NCBI GenBank assembly: GCA_020073145.1
Contig: JAIQFS010000001.1
Location: forward strand, 248,001-312,000
Reading direction: 5' to 3'
DNA: 64,000 nucleotides
DNA from: Terriglobia bacterium
GTDB taxonomy: Bacteria > Acidobacteriota > Terriglobia > Bryobacterales > Bryobacteraceae
The translations under genes and the position numbers were made by a program. This document shows positions 27,484 through 38,526 of this stretch, one piece after another; positions within the stretch are counted from its first letter, which is position 1, and the number at the start of each line of letters is the position of its first letter. Under the pieces are notes generated by a model. It saw only the letters and a list, made by a program, of their open reading frames with translations, was not told the origin of the DNA and made no database searches.

Positions 27484-27511
27484 ATGCTATCAAAGGCCGG
27501 AATGCTACACT
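27484..27511. promoter_or_regulatory. Bidirectional promoter, cupin / POT transporter
   Basis: Minus-strand TAGCAT (27489-27484) ends seven bases before the cupin ATG; plus-strand TACACT (27506-27511) ends nine bases before the POT ATG. Both genes would be leaderless or nearly so. ATGCTA occurs twice as a direct repeat (27484-27489 and 27502-27507). Confidence 0.4.
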
Positions 27512-27519
27512 GGCGGTGC

Positions 27520-29001
<1,482 letters not shown>

Positions 29002-29824
29002 AATCGATCACTTTTTGGTATGCCGCGCTGAGGAGCTTGCGGGCGAAGTCCAGGTCGCGCCGGATGGCGTCCACGCGGTCTACCGCCGGATACTCCGATT
29101 GTAGGGTCAGGGGTCCGGAGAACTTGGCGCGGGCCAGGGTCTCGAAGAACTTCGGCCATTCCACGATGCCTTCCCCCAGCGGGCACGGCGTGAGGCTTCC
29201 GTTTTGCCGGCGGGCATCGCGCAAGATCAGCATCTTGACGCGAGGCAGGGCGGCTTCGAGGGGCAGTGCGGGCGTGGCTTGGGAAGGGTCGAAGTCGTAG
29301 CCAATCCAGTGGGGGTCGAGGTCGGCAAGCAGATCCGCGGCGGCCGTGTTGGGCACTCCCATCGCCATGGTGAACTGGCGGCCGGCGCTGGCCAGTCCCA
29401 CTATCTGCGTCTTCATGGCGCCGAGGAGCGCGCCGGGGACCCTCCAGTAGCCTCCCCGGAAGAACGGGACGCCAGAACCGCCGCTCACATACAGCACATT
29501 GCGCGCCCAGGGCTCCTGCGCGTTCAGGAAATCGGTGGTAATGACTGGGACTTCGACTCCCCGCCCCTGCAGGCTCTCGATGGCGCGGACCAGGTCCACC
29601 GCGATCAGTTGCGGCTGGACCGTGCCGCCTGTCTGGACGGAGAGATCGCAGCCGTCGAAGCCCATTCCGCTGAGGATGGGGCCCAGGTCGAAGTACTCGA
29701 CGTCCGGCAGGAGCCGCGAGTAAAGGCAGATCAACGGGCCGGTGCGGGACTTCGGCTGGGCGGCCAGGCGGCTGGCTACCGCAAGAGCCGCCAGCAACTC
29801 GCGTCGGCTGATCCCCATACCGTT

Positions 29825-29830
29825 ATTGTA
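29825..29830 (-). promoter_or_regulatory. Leaderless -10 (TACAAT) for the TIM-barrel gene
   Basis: On the minus strand TACAAT ends seven bases before the ATG at 29818, the same geometry as glmS and hutU. Confidence 0.45.
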
Positions 29831-29968
29831 GTGGAGCCGCGTTGACCGATCCGAGCGGGCTGGAGAGCGAATCAATGGATTACCATCATTCGAACCGCAA
29901 TGCCCTTCGGTACTGGAACCCGGCTCGGCCCGTTTGAGGTTTTCGCGCCTCTGGCCGCGCGCGGGCTT

Positions 29969-29997
29969 TTGACTTTTCCCGATCACCCAACTACGGT
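29969..29997 (+). promoter_or_regulatory. Leaderless sigma-70-type promoter of the hut operon
   Basis: TTGACT (29969-29974), a 17-base spacer and TACGGT (29992-29997) form a full promoter. The -10 ends seven bases before the hutU ATG at 30004, so the start codon should be the first transcribed codon. No ribosome binding site is present. Confidence 0.6.
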
Positions 29998-30003
29998 TGG
30001 GGT

Positions 30004-31665
30004 ATGAGCACTGCCACCGGAATCCGCGCGCCGCGCGGCCGGGAAATGACTTGCCGCGGCTGGCACCAGGAAGCGGCGCTGCGGATGCTCATGAACAATC
30101 TCGATCCGGAAGTGGCGGAGCGGCCCGACGATCTGGTGGTCTACGGCGGGGCGGGGAAGGCGGCGCGGAACTGGCCGGCGTACCACGCCATCGTGCGGTC
30201 TCTGCGGTCATTAGGTAATGACGAAACGCTGCTGGTGCAGTCGGGCAAACCGGTGGGCGTATTCCGCACGCACCCGGAGGCGCCACGCGTGCTGCTGGCG
30301 AATTCCAACCTGGTGGGGCACTGGTCGAACTACGCGAAATTCCGCGAGCTGGAGCAGTTGGGGCTCATCATGTACGGCCAAATGACGGCTGGGTCGTGGA
30401 TCTACATCGGCACGCAGGGCATCGTGCAGGGCACGTACGAAACCTTCGCGGCGGCGGGGCGGCAGCACTTTGGAGGGTCGCTGCACGGCAAGCTGGTGGT
30501 CTCGGGCGGGCTCGGCGGCATGGGCGGGGCGCAGCCGCTGGCGGCCACGATGAACGGCGCCTGTTTCCTGGGGATCGAGGTGGATCCGGCGCGCATCGAA
30601 AAGCGCCTGGCCACCGGGTATTGCGACCGGATGGCGCGGACGCTGGATGAGGCGCTGGCGTGGTTGGATGAGGCCCGCCAGCGAGGCCCGGCGCTATCGG
30701 TCGGCCTGGTGGGCAACTGCGCCGAGGTGTTGCCGGAGATGGCCCGGCGGTCGCTCGTTCCCGATGTGCTGACCGATCAGACCAGCGCGCACGACGCGCT
30801 GAACGGCTACATTCCGCGCGGGCTGCCGCTGGCGGAGGCGGCGGCGCTGCGCAACTCGAACCCGGAAGAGTATGTGCGGCGTTCCATGGATTCGATGGCG
30901 GTTCACGTCCGGGCCATGCTCGACTTGAAGCGCCTGGGCGCGGTCACGTTCGACTACGGCAACAATATCCGCGCGCAGGCCCAGCAGGCCGGGGTGGCGG
31001 ACGCGTTTGAGATCCCGGGTTTTGTGCCCGAGTACATCCGGCCGCAGTTTTGCGAAGGCCGCGGCCCGTTCCGCTGGGTGGCGTTATCGGGCGATCCGCG
31101 CGACATCTATGAGACCGACGCCCTGGCGGCCCAACTGTTCCCGGAAAATGAATCCCTGCAGCGCTGGCTGCGCCTGGCTCGCGAGCGCATCCATTTTCAA
31201 GGGCTGCCGGCGCGGATCTGCTGGCTGGGTTACGGCGAGCGCGCGAAGTTCGGGGTGGCGATCAACCGGCTGGTACGGACGGGCAAGATTCAGGCTCCGG
31301 TTGTGATCGGGCGCGACCATCTGGACGCCGGCTCGGTCGCTTCGCCCTATCGCGAGACGGAAGGCATGCGGGACGGCAGCGATGCCATCGCCGACTGGCC
31401 GCTGCTCAACGCGCTGGTCAACACGGCGGCGGGGGCGTCCTGGGTGTCGATCCACAACGGCGGCGGCGTGGGCATTGGCTATTCGCAGCATGCCGGCATG
31501 GTGGTGGTGGCGGAAGGGTCGGAGGAATGCGAGCGGCGGCTGGAGCGAGTGCTCACCAGCGATCCTGGAATGGGCGTGATCCGGCACGCCGATGCGGGTT
31601 ACGCGCGCTCGATCGAGGTAGCCCAACGACACCGGATCCGCATTCCCATGCGCGAGGAGCCATGA
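30004..31665 (+). CDS. hutU: Urocanate hydratase
   Basis: HutU converts urocanate to imidazolonepropionate in histidine breakdown, using NAD+ as an electrophile. The 553-residue length is standard. [50 protein letters not shown] and [13 protein letters not shown] match the family closely. [11 protein letters not shown] and [20 protein letters not shown] are further hallmarks. It leads a three-gene hut operon; its stop overlaps the next ATG. Histidine ammonia-lyase (hutH) is not in the window. Confidence 0.97.
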   Translation: MSTATGIRAPRGREMTCRGWHQEAALRMLMNNLDPEVAERPDDLVVYGGAGKAARNWPAYHAIVRSLRSLGNDETLLVQSGKPVGVFRTHPEAPRVLLANSNLVGHWSNYAKFRELEQLGLIMYGQMTAGSWIYIGTQGIVQGTYETFAAAGRQHFGGSLHGKLVVSGGLGGMGGAQPLAATMNGACFLGIEVDPARIEKRLATGYCDRMARTLDEALAWLDEARQRGPALSVGLVGNCAEVLPEMARRSLVPDVLTDQTSAHDALNGYIPRGLPLAEAAALRNSNPEEYVRRSMDSMAVHVRAMLDLKRLGAVTFDYGNNIRAQAQQAGVADAFEIPGFVPEYIRPQFCEGRGPFRWVALSGDPRDIYETDALAAQLFPENESLQRWLRLARERIHFQGLPARICWLGYGERAKFGVAINRLVRTGKIQAPVVIGRDHLDAGSVASPYRETEGMRDGSDAIADWPLLNALVNTAAGASWVSIHNGGGVGIGYSQHAGMVVVAEGSEECERRLERVLTSDPGMGVIRHADAGYARSIEVAQRHRIRIPMREEP

Positions 31666-32582
31666 CCACCGGTTTGTATTCCGATCCCCGCTGGCCGCGC
31701 GCCAATCGCTGGCTGGCCGGAGATCATATCGAGGAACCGACGTGGTCGCTGGGCGTGATTGGCTTGCCTGCGTGCCTGGGATCCATCACCGAAGGCCGCT
31801 GCGATCTGGCGCCCAAGGCGATCCGTCGCGCGCTCGAGAAATTCAGTACCTATAACGCGGTGGACCGCGTGGACGTACGGCAGGTGTCGGCTCACGATTG
31901 GGGTGACTTGGCCATTCGCACCCACCTTCCCGAGGAAAGTTTCGACCTCATCAAAGAAACCATGACGCGGTCGATGCGGGAGGCGGGGGCGATGCTATTG
32001 CTGGGCGGCGACAACTCCATCACCCGGGCGGGCGTCCACGGCATGGGGGTGCCGCTGAAGCGGTGCGGCCTGCTCACGCTGGATGCGCACTTCGACCTCC
32101 GCGATCTCGAAGGCGGGTTCACCAACGGAAATCCGGTGCGCGCGCTGCTGGCCGACGGACTGCCCGGCGAGAACATCGTCCAAATCGGCATCCAATCGTT
32201 CGCGAATTCCGCAGAGTACGCCGAAGTGGCGCGGGACGCGGGAATTCGCGTGGTGACCGCCGAGGAAGCCCACCACAGCGGCCTGGCGCGCACCGTATCG
32301 GACCGGCTGGCGGAGCTACGGGCGCGCGTGAAAACGATCTACGTGGACGTCGACCTGGACATTCTCGACCGTGCCTTCAGTCCGGCGACGCCTGGATCGC
32401 GGCCGGGGGGATTTGCCGTCTGGGAACTGCGGGAAGCGGTGCGTGCGGCGGGCGCCTGCGAGCAAGTCAAGGTCATGGACCTGGTGGAGCTGGATCCGGA
32501 GCGCGACGTGGCGGACGCCACCACGCTCACCGCGGCGGTTTGCGTCCTCGAGTTCGCCAGCGGGCTGGTGGCGAGGCGCTAA
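31662..32582 (+). CDS. Arginase-family formimidoylglutamase-like hydrolase
   Basis: A 306-residue ureohydrolase-fold protein in the HutG position of the operon, so it probably hydrolyses N-formimino-L-glutamate. The metal motifs are LDAHFDLRD (Asp141, His143, Asp145) and DVDLDILD (Asp231, Asp233). The usual GGDHS is GGDNS here (residues 115-119), replacing the first Mn-binding histidine by asparagine. That variant may be a natural subgroup of actinobacterial or acidobacterial HutG-like proteins. The start overlaps the hutU stop by ATGA. Confidence 0.85.
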   Translation: MTTGLYSDPRWPRANRWLAGDHIEEPTWSLGVIGLPACLGSITEGRCDLAPKAIRRALEKFSTYNAVDRVDVRQVSAHDWGDLAIRTHLPEESFDLIKETMTRSMREAGAMLLLGGDNSITRAGVHGMGVPLKRCGLLTLDAHFDLRDLEGGFTNGNPVRALLADGLPGENIVQIGIQSFANSAEYAEVARDAGIRVVTAEEAHHSGLARTVSDRLAELRARVKTIYVDVDLDILDRAFSPATPGSRPGGFAVWELREAVRAAGACEQVKVMDLVELDPERDVADATTLTAAVCVLEFASGLVARR

Positions 32583-32584
32583 CG

Positions 32585-33844
32585 GTGGCAGGGGCATTCG
32601 TGGTCGTTGGCTGCCGCCAACTGGTGACCCTGCGCGGCCCGGCGCGGCCGCGAGTCGGCCCCGAGATGCGCGATCTTGGGATCATCGCGGATGGCGCGTT
32701 GCTGGTGAGAGACGGTCGCATCGCGGCCGCCGGAAAATACGCGGACCTCAAACCGGAAATCGGCGCCGAGGTCGAGGTTGTCGACGCGGGCGGCGGGGTG
32801 CTCCTGCCCGGCTTCGTCGACGCGCACACGCACCTGGTTTTTGCCGGGAACCGGGCGGATGAGTTTGAACAACGGATCGCAGGCGCGACGTACGCGCAGA
32901 TCGCGGCGGCAGGCGGCGGCATCCGGGCCACCGTGGGCCGCACACGGCAAGCCACCGAGGATGAGTTGCTGGAGGCTGCCCGGCGTCATGCCCGCTGGTT
33001 TCTCGCGGGTGGCACCACCACCGTGGAAGCCAAGTCCGGCTATGGTCTCGAAGCCGAAGCCGAGTGCAAGATGCTGCGGGTGATGCGGCGCCTGCGCCAG
33101 GAAGGGCCGCTCGAAATCATTCCGACATTTCTGGGCGCGCATGAGGTTCCGGAGGAGTATCGGGATCGCCCGGAGCAGTACGCCGACGCCGTCATCTCCG
33201 AGATGTTGCCCCGAGTCGCCGCCGAGCGCCTGGCGGAATTCTGTGACGTCTTTTGCGAGCCGCATCTGTTTCCCGTGGCGACGGCGCGGCGCATTCTCTC
33301 TGCGGCGAAACAGTTCGGGATGAGGCTCCGCCTGCACGCCGATCAATTTGGCTTGTCCGGAGGCGCGCGCCTGGCAGCCGAACTGGGAGCGGCCACCGCC
33401 GATCACCTGGAATACACCGATACCGCCTCGATGGACGCGCTGGCAGCGGCGGGGATCCAGCCTGTCTTGCTACCCGGTTCGGTCTACGCACTGGGCCTCG
33501 CCCGGTATCCCGAGGCGCGGGAAATGATCGAGCGGGGGCTGGCCGTGGTCCTGGCCACCGATTTCAACCCCGGTTCCTCGCCCACCGCGTCCATGCCGAT
33601 CATCCTTTCGCTGGCCTGCACGCGAATGCGGATGACTCCTGCCGAAGCGATCGCCGCGGCCACCATCAACGCCGCCTGGAGCCTGGGCCGCGGAGGCCAG
33701 ATCGGCAGTCTGGAAGCGGGCAAGCGCGCCGATTTTGCGATCTACGCTTGCGAAGATTATCGCGAAATTCCCTACCACTTCGGCGTCAACTTACTGCGTG
33801 GACTTTGGAGCCGCGGCACACGCGCCGCGACATTCCCGAACTGA
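32585..33844 (+). CDS. hutI: Imidazolonepropionase
   Basis: HutI opens the imidazolone ring to give N-formimino-L-glutamate. The 419-residue amidohydrolase has the metal motif [18 protein letters not shown], the substrate segment [18 protein letters not shown], the metal ligands in LRLHADQF and ADHLEYT, and the catalytic aspartate in [12 protein letters not shown] take the GTG at 32585, two bases after the previous stop, because it gives the usual length. Last gene of the hut operon. Confidence 0.95.
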   Translation: MAGAFVVVGCRQLVTLRGPARPRVGPEMRDLGIIADGALLVRDGRIAAAGKYADLKPEIGAEVEVVDAGGGVLLPGFVDAHTHLVFAGNRADEFEQRIAGATYAQIAAAGGGIRATVGRTRQATEDELLEAARRHARWFLAGGTTTVEAKSGYGLEAEAECKMLRVMRRLRQEGPLEIIPTFLGAHEVPEEYRDRPEQYADAVISEMLPRVAAERLAEFCDVFCEPHLFPVATARRILSAAKQFGMRLRLHADQFGLSGGARLAAELGAATADHLEYTDTASMDALAAAGIQPVLLPGSVYALGLARYPEAREMIERGLAVVLATDFNPGSSPTASMPIILSLACTRMRMTPAEAIAAATINAAWSLGRGGQIGSLEAGKRADFAIYACEDYREIPYHFGVNLLRGLWSRGTRAATFPN

Positions 33845-34007
33845 GCGCCCTGACGCACCGTGCGGCGTTTCACCAATCGCCAATCCCCGGTTGCGATGGA
33901 GCGTGAAAACCCGTACGTCGGCAGCAGGTATCGGTCGTTGTTGTTGATCGCGGTATCACTGTGTTTGATTGTCCCAATCCATTTCAAGTCAATTCTGCGC
34001 CATTTTA

Positions 34008-34036
34008 TTGACAGTTCTCATCGAGTGTAGTAAATT
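34008..34036 (+). promoter_or_regulatory. Promoter of the TonB-receptor gene
   Basis: TTGACA (34008-34013), a 17-base spacer and TAAATT (34031-34036) lie in an AT-richer stretch of the intergenic region. The leader to the ATG at 34136 would be about 93 bases. Confidence 0.55.
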
Positions 34037-34135
34037 GCCACTACGGTTCCGGATAGGTTGAAAAGGGCGTCAGTCACCGGCCCGAGCACCTGTCCTCTAC
34101 GTCTGAGAGACATCTTCGTGCGAGGCCATTCAAAC

Positions 34136-37100
34136 ATGAAACAGCTCCTATTCCATGCCTTGACCGCGGTTGCAGTTTTCGTCTGTGGCGCCCACCTGGC
34201 GGTGGCGCAAGGGGGCACTGCCAACGCGCAATTGAACGGTACGGTCACCGATCCCAGCGGGTCCGCCGTCGCCGGCGCTTCCATCAACGTGCGCAACACG
34301 GCCACGAACGTCGTGTACACGGCCACCTCCAACGAGAGAGGCTTCTATGCGGCCACGAATATGGCTCCGGGCAGTTACGAGCTGAAGGCGTCGGCCTCCG
34401 GGTTTGCGAACTTCACGCAGACCGGCATCGTGTTGGAAGTCGGACAGACGCGCACGGTCAATGTGGGTTTGGCGGTCGCATCGCAGGGCGAAACGGTGGT
34501 GGTCACGTCGGAGGCGCCGACGATTGACCCGACGAAGACCGAAATCAGCCAGGTCGTCGCCACCGCTCAGATTCAGTCGCTCCCCATCAGCAATCGGCTG
34601 TTTACGGATTTTGCCCTGCTCACTCCCGGAGTGGCGACCAGCCGGACCAGCCTGGGCGCGACAATCACCGAATTCGAGGTCACGCAAATCTCCTTCGGAG
34701 GTATGCGCTCGTTCAGCAACCTGATCACGGTCGACGGCGCGGATTTTGTGAACACGACGACCGGCGTACAGCGAGCGACACCGCCGCAGGAATCCATTCA
34801 GGAATTCCGCGTGGTGAACAATAGCTTCGGCTCGGAATATGGGCGGGCCATGGGTGGAATCGTCAACATCGTGACCAAGAGCGGCAGCAACGAGATGCAC
34901 GGCTCCGCTTACGAGTACTTTCAAAACCAGGCCACGGACGCGCGCTCCCTGCTGCAACCGGCGCCCCTGCCGTACGACCTGCGGCAGAATCAGTTTGGCG
35001 GCACGCTGGGCGGGCCGATCACCAAGGACAAGACGTTCTTCTGGCTGAATTACGAAGGCAAGCGGCGGGAGGAATCGCCCACCTACCCACCCGATCTGAT
35101 CAACAACCTGCAGGTGATTAACGATTCCAAGGCAATGATGGGCCTGGCGCCGGAAGGCTGCACGGCGGGACTGTCCGGGTGCACCGCATCCGGCATCTCG
35201 TACCTGAATTCGTTTCTGAAGAAGACCAACGACGATTGGGGATTCACCCGGCTGGATCACCAATTCAACAGCAAGAACAGGCTGGCCATTTCATACAACC
35301 TGGAAGACACGCGGGCGCAGGGCGAGTTGGTGGGAAACACGCTCGACGGGGGCGGTATCGGCACTCCGAGCGGCGGGCGCAACCTCTATGTGCGGGACCA
35401 GTCCTTGGTCGGCACTCTGAACTCGGTGGTATCCCCGACGTTGGTCAACACGGCCCTGGTGCAGTGGTCGCGGCGCCATTACAACTTTCTCGGGGCCACC
35501 GGCCAGCCCGACTTCAGCATCCTGAACGACCTGGAACTGGGCCACAACTTCGGCATTGCAGACCGCATTTACGAGACCCGCGCGGAATTTGCGGACTCCG
35601 TTTCCTGGGTCAAGGGCAATCACGTTTGGAAGTTCGGATTCGACGGAAATTACCTCAAGAGCGCGCTCGATTTCCCAGGTTTCACGCCTGTGCGTATGCT
35701 GGTACCGGGCGTGGGCTGCCTGGCGAACTTCGCCACGTTCTACAACAGCCAACTGGCGAGTCCCAAGGGTATTCCCGCGGACGTTGCCGGGGCGGCCGCG
35801 CAGTGCGCGGTGCCTCAAGACAATGGGGTGGTGTTCACCTACGCCGGCGTGCCGGTCCCCAGCAGTCCGACGGGGTGCTCGCTGGCCAGTCCCTGCACCC
35901 CGCTGGTCACGAGCGCCCAAAACGCTCTGAACACATCCACCTGGGCCAACGCGTACCCGAACTCGCTGTTTAACGGCTATAACCGCCCCATCAACCACGG
36001 CTACTGGGGCCTGTATCTGCAGGATCAATGGCGCATTACTCCGAAGCTGACGTTCAATTACGGGGTGCGGTGGGACTACGAATCCGGCTTGTCGAGCTAC
36101 GTCGATCCGGACCATAAAGGCTGGCAGCCCAGGGTGGGCCTGGCCTACTCACCAGACAGCAAGACCGTGATCCGCGCCGGATTCGGGGTATTCGATGACC
36201 GCTACAACCTGAGCTTCTTCTTCATCCCGAACACGCAAAAGGTGGTGGCGGGATACCTTTGCGACAACAATGCGCCGTCGTCGGTGGCGACCGTCTGCAG
36301 CGGGGCGGGAGTGCAGCCGCAGGTGCTTCCCATGATTCAGGGCGGGAACGGCCAGGCGGGCCAGGGCTATCAGCTCTTTGGGTTCCCATCGAGCCAGGGT
36401 GCGGCGGCCAAAGCGGCCAGCGTGATCAGGACCGGCGGCTACGACGCGTTTACGAGCAACGGCACGGCGACCGGTACGATTACGATGGCCGGAACCTGCT
36501 TCACGACGGGGGCCTGCGGGGTGGGCTCCGGCGGGATGGATCACAAGCTCAGCAGGATTCCGTACGCCGCGCAGGCGAGTTTTGAAGTGGACCGCCAGTT
36601 CGGCGCCGGGCTTGCGGTGAAACTGGGCTATCTCTTCGTAGGGGCGCACAACCTGGTTCGGGGCAATAACATCAACGTGCCCTGTCCGATGGGCACCACC
36701 GATGCGGGCCAAGCGGCAAAGCCCACCGATCCCCTGCCGGAGTGGACTCCGGGCATGCTGAATGCCAATGGCAGTTTCTCCACGTGCGGCATCGGAACCC
36801 CGACGCTGGGGACGGGAGTGCTGGCGGGTCTGGGACCGTGGTTCGGCGGTGTGTTTGGGTCCGGACTGCAGACTTTGAGCGCCGGCCTGCTGGATTACAA
36901 CAACGGAGTGGCCAAGGCCGGGTATAACGGCGGGATGGTGACGGTCAACGAGAGGTTCAAGAACTTCAACATGTCGGCCAACTACACGTTGTCCCACACG
37001 ATTGACAACGGGAACTTCACCACCTTCATCAACCTGCCGGTGAACCAGCTCGATCTGGCCGCGGAGCGGGCCAATTCCAACCAGGACGCTCGCCACCGAT

Positions 37101-37723
37101 TTGTGGCGAACTTCACGGCGGAAGGGCCGGCGAAGAGCTGGGCTCGTAAATTCACGGTCAGCAGCATCATCACTCTGGAGTCCGGGCGGCCGTTTACGCT
37201 CTTCTATGGGGCCAATACGCTGAATGACGTGGCCGGTGGCGCCACCGATCGCGTGGGCGGCGCGCCGGTCGGTACCACCTGCCCGACCGCGAGCCAATGC
37301 GCCTCCATGATTCCCAGAAACACCTACACCGGCGATGCGCTGTACTCCTGGGATTTCCACCTCGGGCGCGATTTTCAGCTCTCCGAAAAAACCAAACTCA
37401 ACGTGGGCGTGGATGCCTTCAACTTCCTCAACCGGCCCAACGTGGACGAGGTCACTTCGGTATACGGTTCGCCGGTGTTTTGCGGGACGACGCCGGCCAT
37501 TCCGCGAAGCTACAAGGATGCCACCACCCTGGCGATCCAAGCGCAAGCGGCCTCGACCGCATGTCCGTCGGGTCCCATTCCGGTTCCCGGCGGCAGTCTG
37601 GCACCCACTCCGATTGCCGGGAATAACCTGTTTATCCCATCGAAACCGAATGCGAATTTCGGGTTGCCCCGGACGATGCTCAATCCGAGGCAGCTCCAGT
37701 TCGAAGCGAAGTTCAGCTTCTAG
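34136..37723 (+). CDS. Oar-like TonB-dependent receptor with carboxypeptidase-regulatory domain
   Basis: A 1195-residue outer-membrane protein of the type expanded in Acidobacteriota. Signal peptide MKQLLFHALTAVAVFVCGAH is followed by a carboxypeptidase-regulatory-like domain (about residues 28-112: NAQLNGTVTDPSGSAVAGAS). The plug domain includes VDGADFVNTTTG and GRAMGGIVNIVTKSGSNEMH. The barrel begins after QNQFGGTLGGPITKDKTFFW and ends with a terminal phenylalanine (LQFEAKFSF), as needed for outer-membrane insertion. The ligand is unknown; such receptors are thought to take up sugars or peptides or bind surfaces. An in-frame start 26 codons upstream lacks a signal peptide and is rejected. 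Confidence 0.95.
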   Translation: MKQLLFHALTAVAVFVCGAHLAVAQGGTANAQLNGTVTDPSGSAVAGASINVRNTATNVVYTATSNERGFYAATNMAPGSYELKASASGFANFTQTGIVLEVGQTRTVNVGLAVASQGETVVVTSEAPTIDPTKTEISQVVATAQIQSLPISNRLFTDFALLTPGVATSRTSLGATITEFEVTQISFGGMRSFSNLITVDGADFVNTTTGVQRATPPQESIQEFRVVNNSFGSEYGRAMGGIVNIVTKSGSNEMHGSAYEYFQNQATDARSLLQPAPLPYDLRQNQFGGTLGGPITKDKTFFWLNYEGKRREESPTYPPDLINNLQVINDSKAMMGLAPEGCTAGLSGCTASGISYLNSFLKKTNDDWGFTRLDHQFNSKNRLAISYNLEDTRAQGELVGNTLDGGGIGTPSGGRNLYVRDQSLVGTLNSVVSPTLVNTALVQWSRRHYNFLGATGQPDFSILNDLELGHNFGIADRIYETRAEFADSVSWVKGNHVWKFGFDGNYLKSALDFPGFTPVRMLVPGVGCLANFATFYNSQLASPKGIPADVAGAAAQCAVPQDNGVVFTYAGVPVPSSPTGCSLASPCTPLVTSAQNALNTSTWANAYPNSLFNGYNRPINHGYWGLYLQDQWRITPKLTFNYGVRWDYESGLSSYVDPDHKGWQPRVGLAYSPDSKTVIRAGFGVFDDRYNLSFFFIPNTQKVVAGYLCDNNAPSSVATVCSGAGVQPQVLPMIQGGNGQAGQGYQLFGFPSSQGAAAKAASVIRTGGYDAFTSNGTATGTITMAGTCFTTGACGVGSGGMDHKLSRIPYAAQASFEVDRQFGAGLAVKLGYLFVGAHNLVRGNNINVPCPMGTTDAGQAAKPTDPLPEWTPGMLNANGSFSTCGIGTPTLGTGVLAGLGPWFGGVFGSGLQTLSAGLLDYNNGVAKAGYNGGMVTVNERFKNFNMSANYTLSHTIDNGNFTTFINLPVNQLDLAAERANSNQDARHRFVANFTAEGPAKSWARKFTVSSIITLESGRPFTLFYGANTLNDVAGGATDRVGGAPVGTTCPTASQCASMIPRNTYTGDALYSWDFHLGRDFQLSEKTKLNVGVDAFNFLNRPNVDEVTSVYGSPVFCGTTPAIPRSYKDATTLAIQAQAASTACPSGPIPVPGGSLAPTPIAGNNLFIPSKPNANFGLPRTMLNPRQLQFEAKFSF

Positions 37724-37744
37724 GGGGCAGACCTCGCCCCCTAG
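37720..37744. terminator. Stem-loop at the 3' end of the TonB-receptor gene
   Basis: CTAGGGGGC (37720-37728) and GCCCCCTAG (37736-37744) form a nine-base-pair stem with a seven-base loop that includes the stop codon. There is no following T-tract, so it may stabilise the mRNA 3' end rather than terminate by itself. Confidence 0.4.
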
Positions 37745-37942
37745 GGCGCGCGAACGGGAAGTGTAAGCTGGTGTCGCTCTCCTTGCAGGTCGATGATCGT
37801 TCGCTGGTTCTGGTCCGTGGGACTTTTGTGCTGCGCGGCTGAGTCCTATCCCGGGAAGCCGGCCGGTGCCGGGGGTGAAGCCTGCAAGACCCATACCGCC
37901 CATCGGTGCGATCGCCTGATGGGAAGAGGGGCTCGAAAACGG

Positions 37943-38194
37943 TTACTTCAGTTGCTGCGCCGCAGCGCCTTTCCGTTGGGCCTTCTTCAGTCGCCGAGGC
38001 AGCCGATGCTTGTTCTTGGGGGTCAGCTTCGGTATTTTCGCGGACTTTTGGCGTGGGGCCACGCTGGCAGGGGCCGCTGGCGGTGAGACGACTTCGGCGG
38101 CGGGTTCGCCGGCCTTGGGTTCGCTGGGTTTGACCTTCTTGGTCGGGGTCTCTTTGTCGCGAGTCTTCTTCTCGGCTTTTTGCTGGTCTGCCAT
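37943..38194 (-). CDS. Small Lys/Ala/Pro-rich basic protein
   Basis: An 83-residue, strongly basic, low-complexity protein (MADQQKAEKKTRDKETPTKK at the start, KHRLPRRLKKAQRKGAAAQQ near the end). GGAGG lies five bases before the ATG, a strong reason to believe it is expressed. The composition resembles histone-H1-like or nucleoid-binding tails, but no domain is recognised. A TATAAG/TAGCAT stretch just upstream may be its -10. Confidence 0.6.
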   Translation of the reverse strand: MADQQKAEKKTRDKETPTKKVKPSEPKAGEPAAEVVSPPAAPASVAPRQKSAKIPKLTPKNKHRLPRRLKKAQRKGAAAQQLK

Positions 38195-38526
38195 TACGGC
38201 CTCCGATGCTACCTTATACCACGGCTTTCGTTTTCTCCGTTCGGATAAACACGCGCACAGGGACTTCGACGATTTCTGTCTGCCTCGCCACGTAGCCGTT
38301 CTCGAACATCTCTCCGAGGCGCCCCGAGAACTTCCCCACCGGTCTCAGGACCCAAGAATCGCGCTCGTGCCGAAGCGGATTGCCCAGTCTTGTTCGACGG
38401 GATACAATCCGCGCACCTGCGATTTCACAGGGCGCTGATTTGGCCCGATTTCCCACGGTAGGATACAATTGGCAACAGTGCTCGGATCGCGTAAGGTCGG
38501 GCGCTGGGAAGCAAGGAGAAATGACG
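38195..38526. other. Interval without an assigned gene
   Basis: This 332-base interval separates the Lys-rich protein from the sugar dehydrogenase. An open minus-strand frame covers 38214-38400 but has no good start or ribosome binding site, so I do not call it. The plus strand ends with AAGGAG (38513-38518), the ribosome binding site of the next gene. Two similar GGATACAAT segments (near 38399 and 38460) each contain a possible plus-strand -10, TACAAT. Confidence 0.35.

Noticed and set aside
33896-34030. Possible 44-residue membrane peptide (MERENPYVGSRYRSLLLIAV...) before the TonB receptor
   Set aside because: It has a hydrophobic stretch but no ribosome binding site, and its stop lies inside the receptor's promoter spacer; likely chance in an AT-richer region.
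36149-37903. 584-codon frame antisense to the TonB receptor
   Set aside because: No domain pattern and it runs through the receptor's barrel and terminator-like hairpin.
37793-38086. Frame starting MIVRWFWSVGLLCCAA, signal-like
   Set aside because: After the first 20 residues it becomes Arg-rich noise antisense to the Lys-rich gene; at most a decayed remnant.
38214-38400. Minus-strand frame ending EVPVRVFIRTEKTKAVV
   Set aside because: The end looks protein-like, but no start codon with a ribosome binding site is found and the upstream part is antisense noise.
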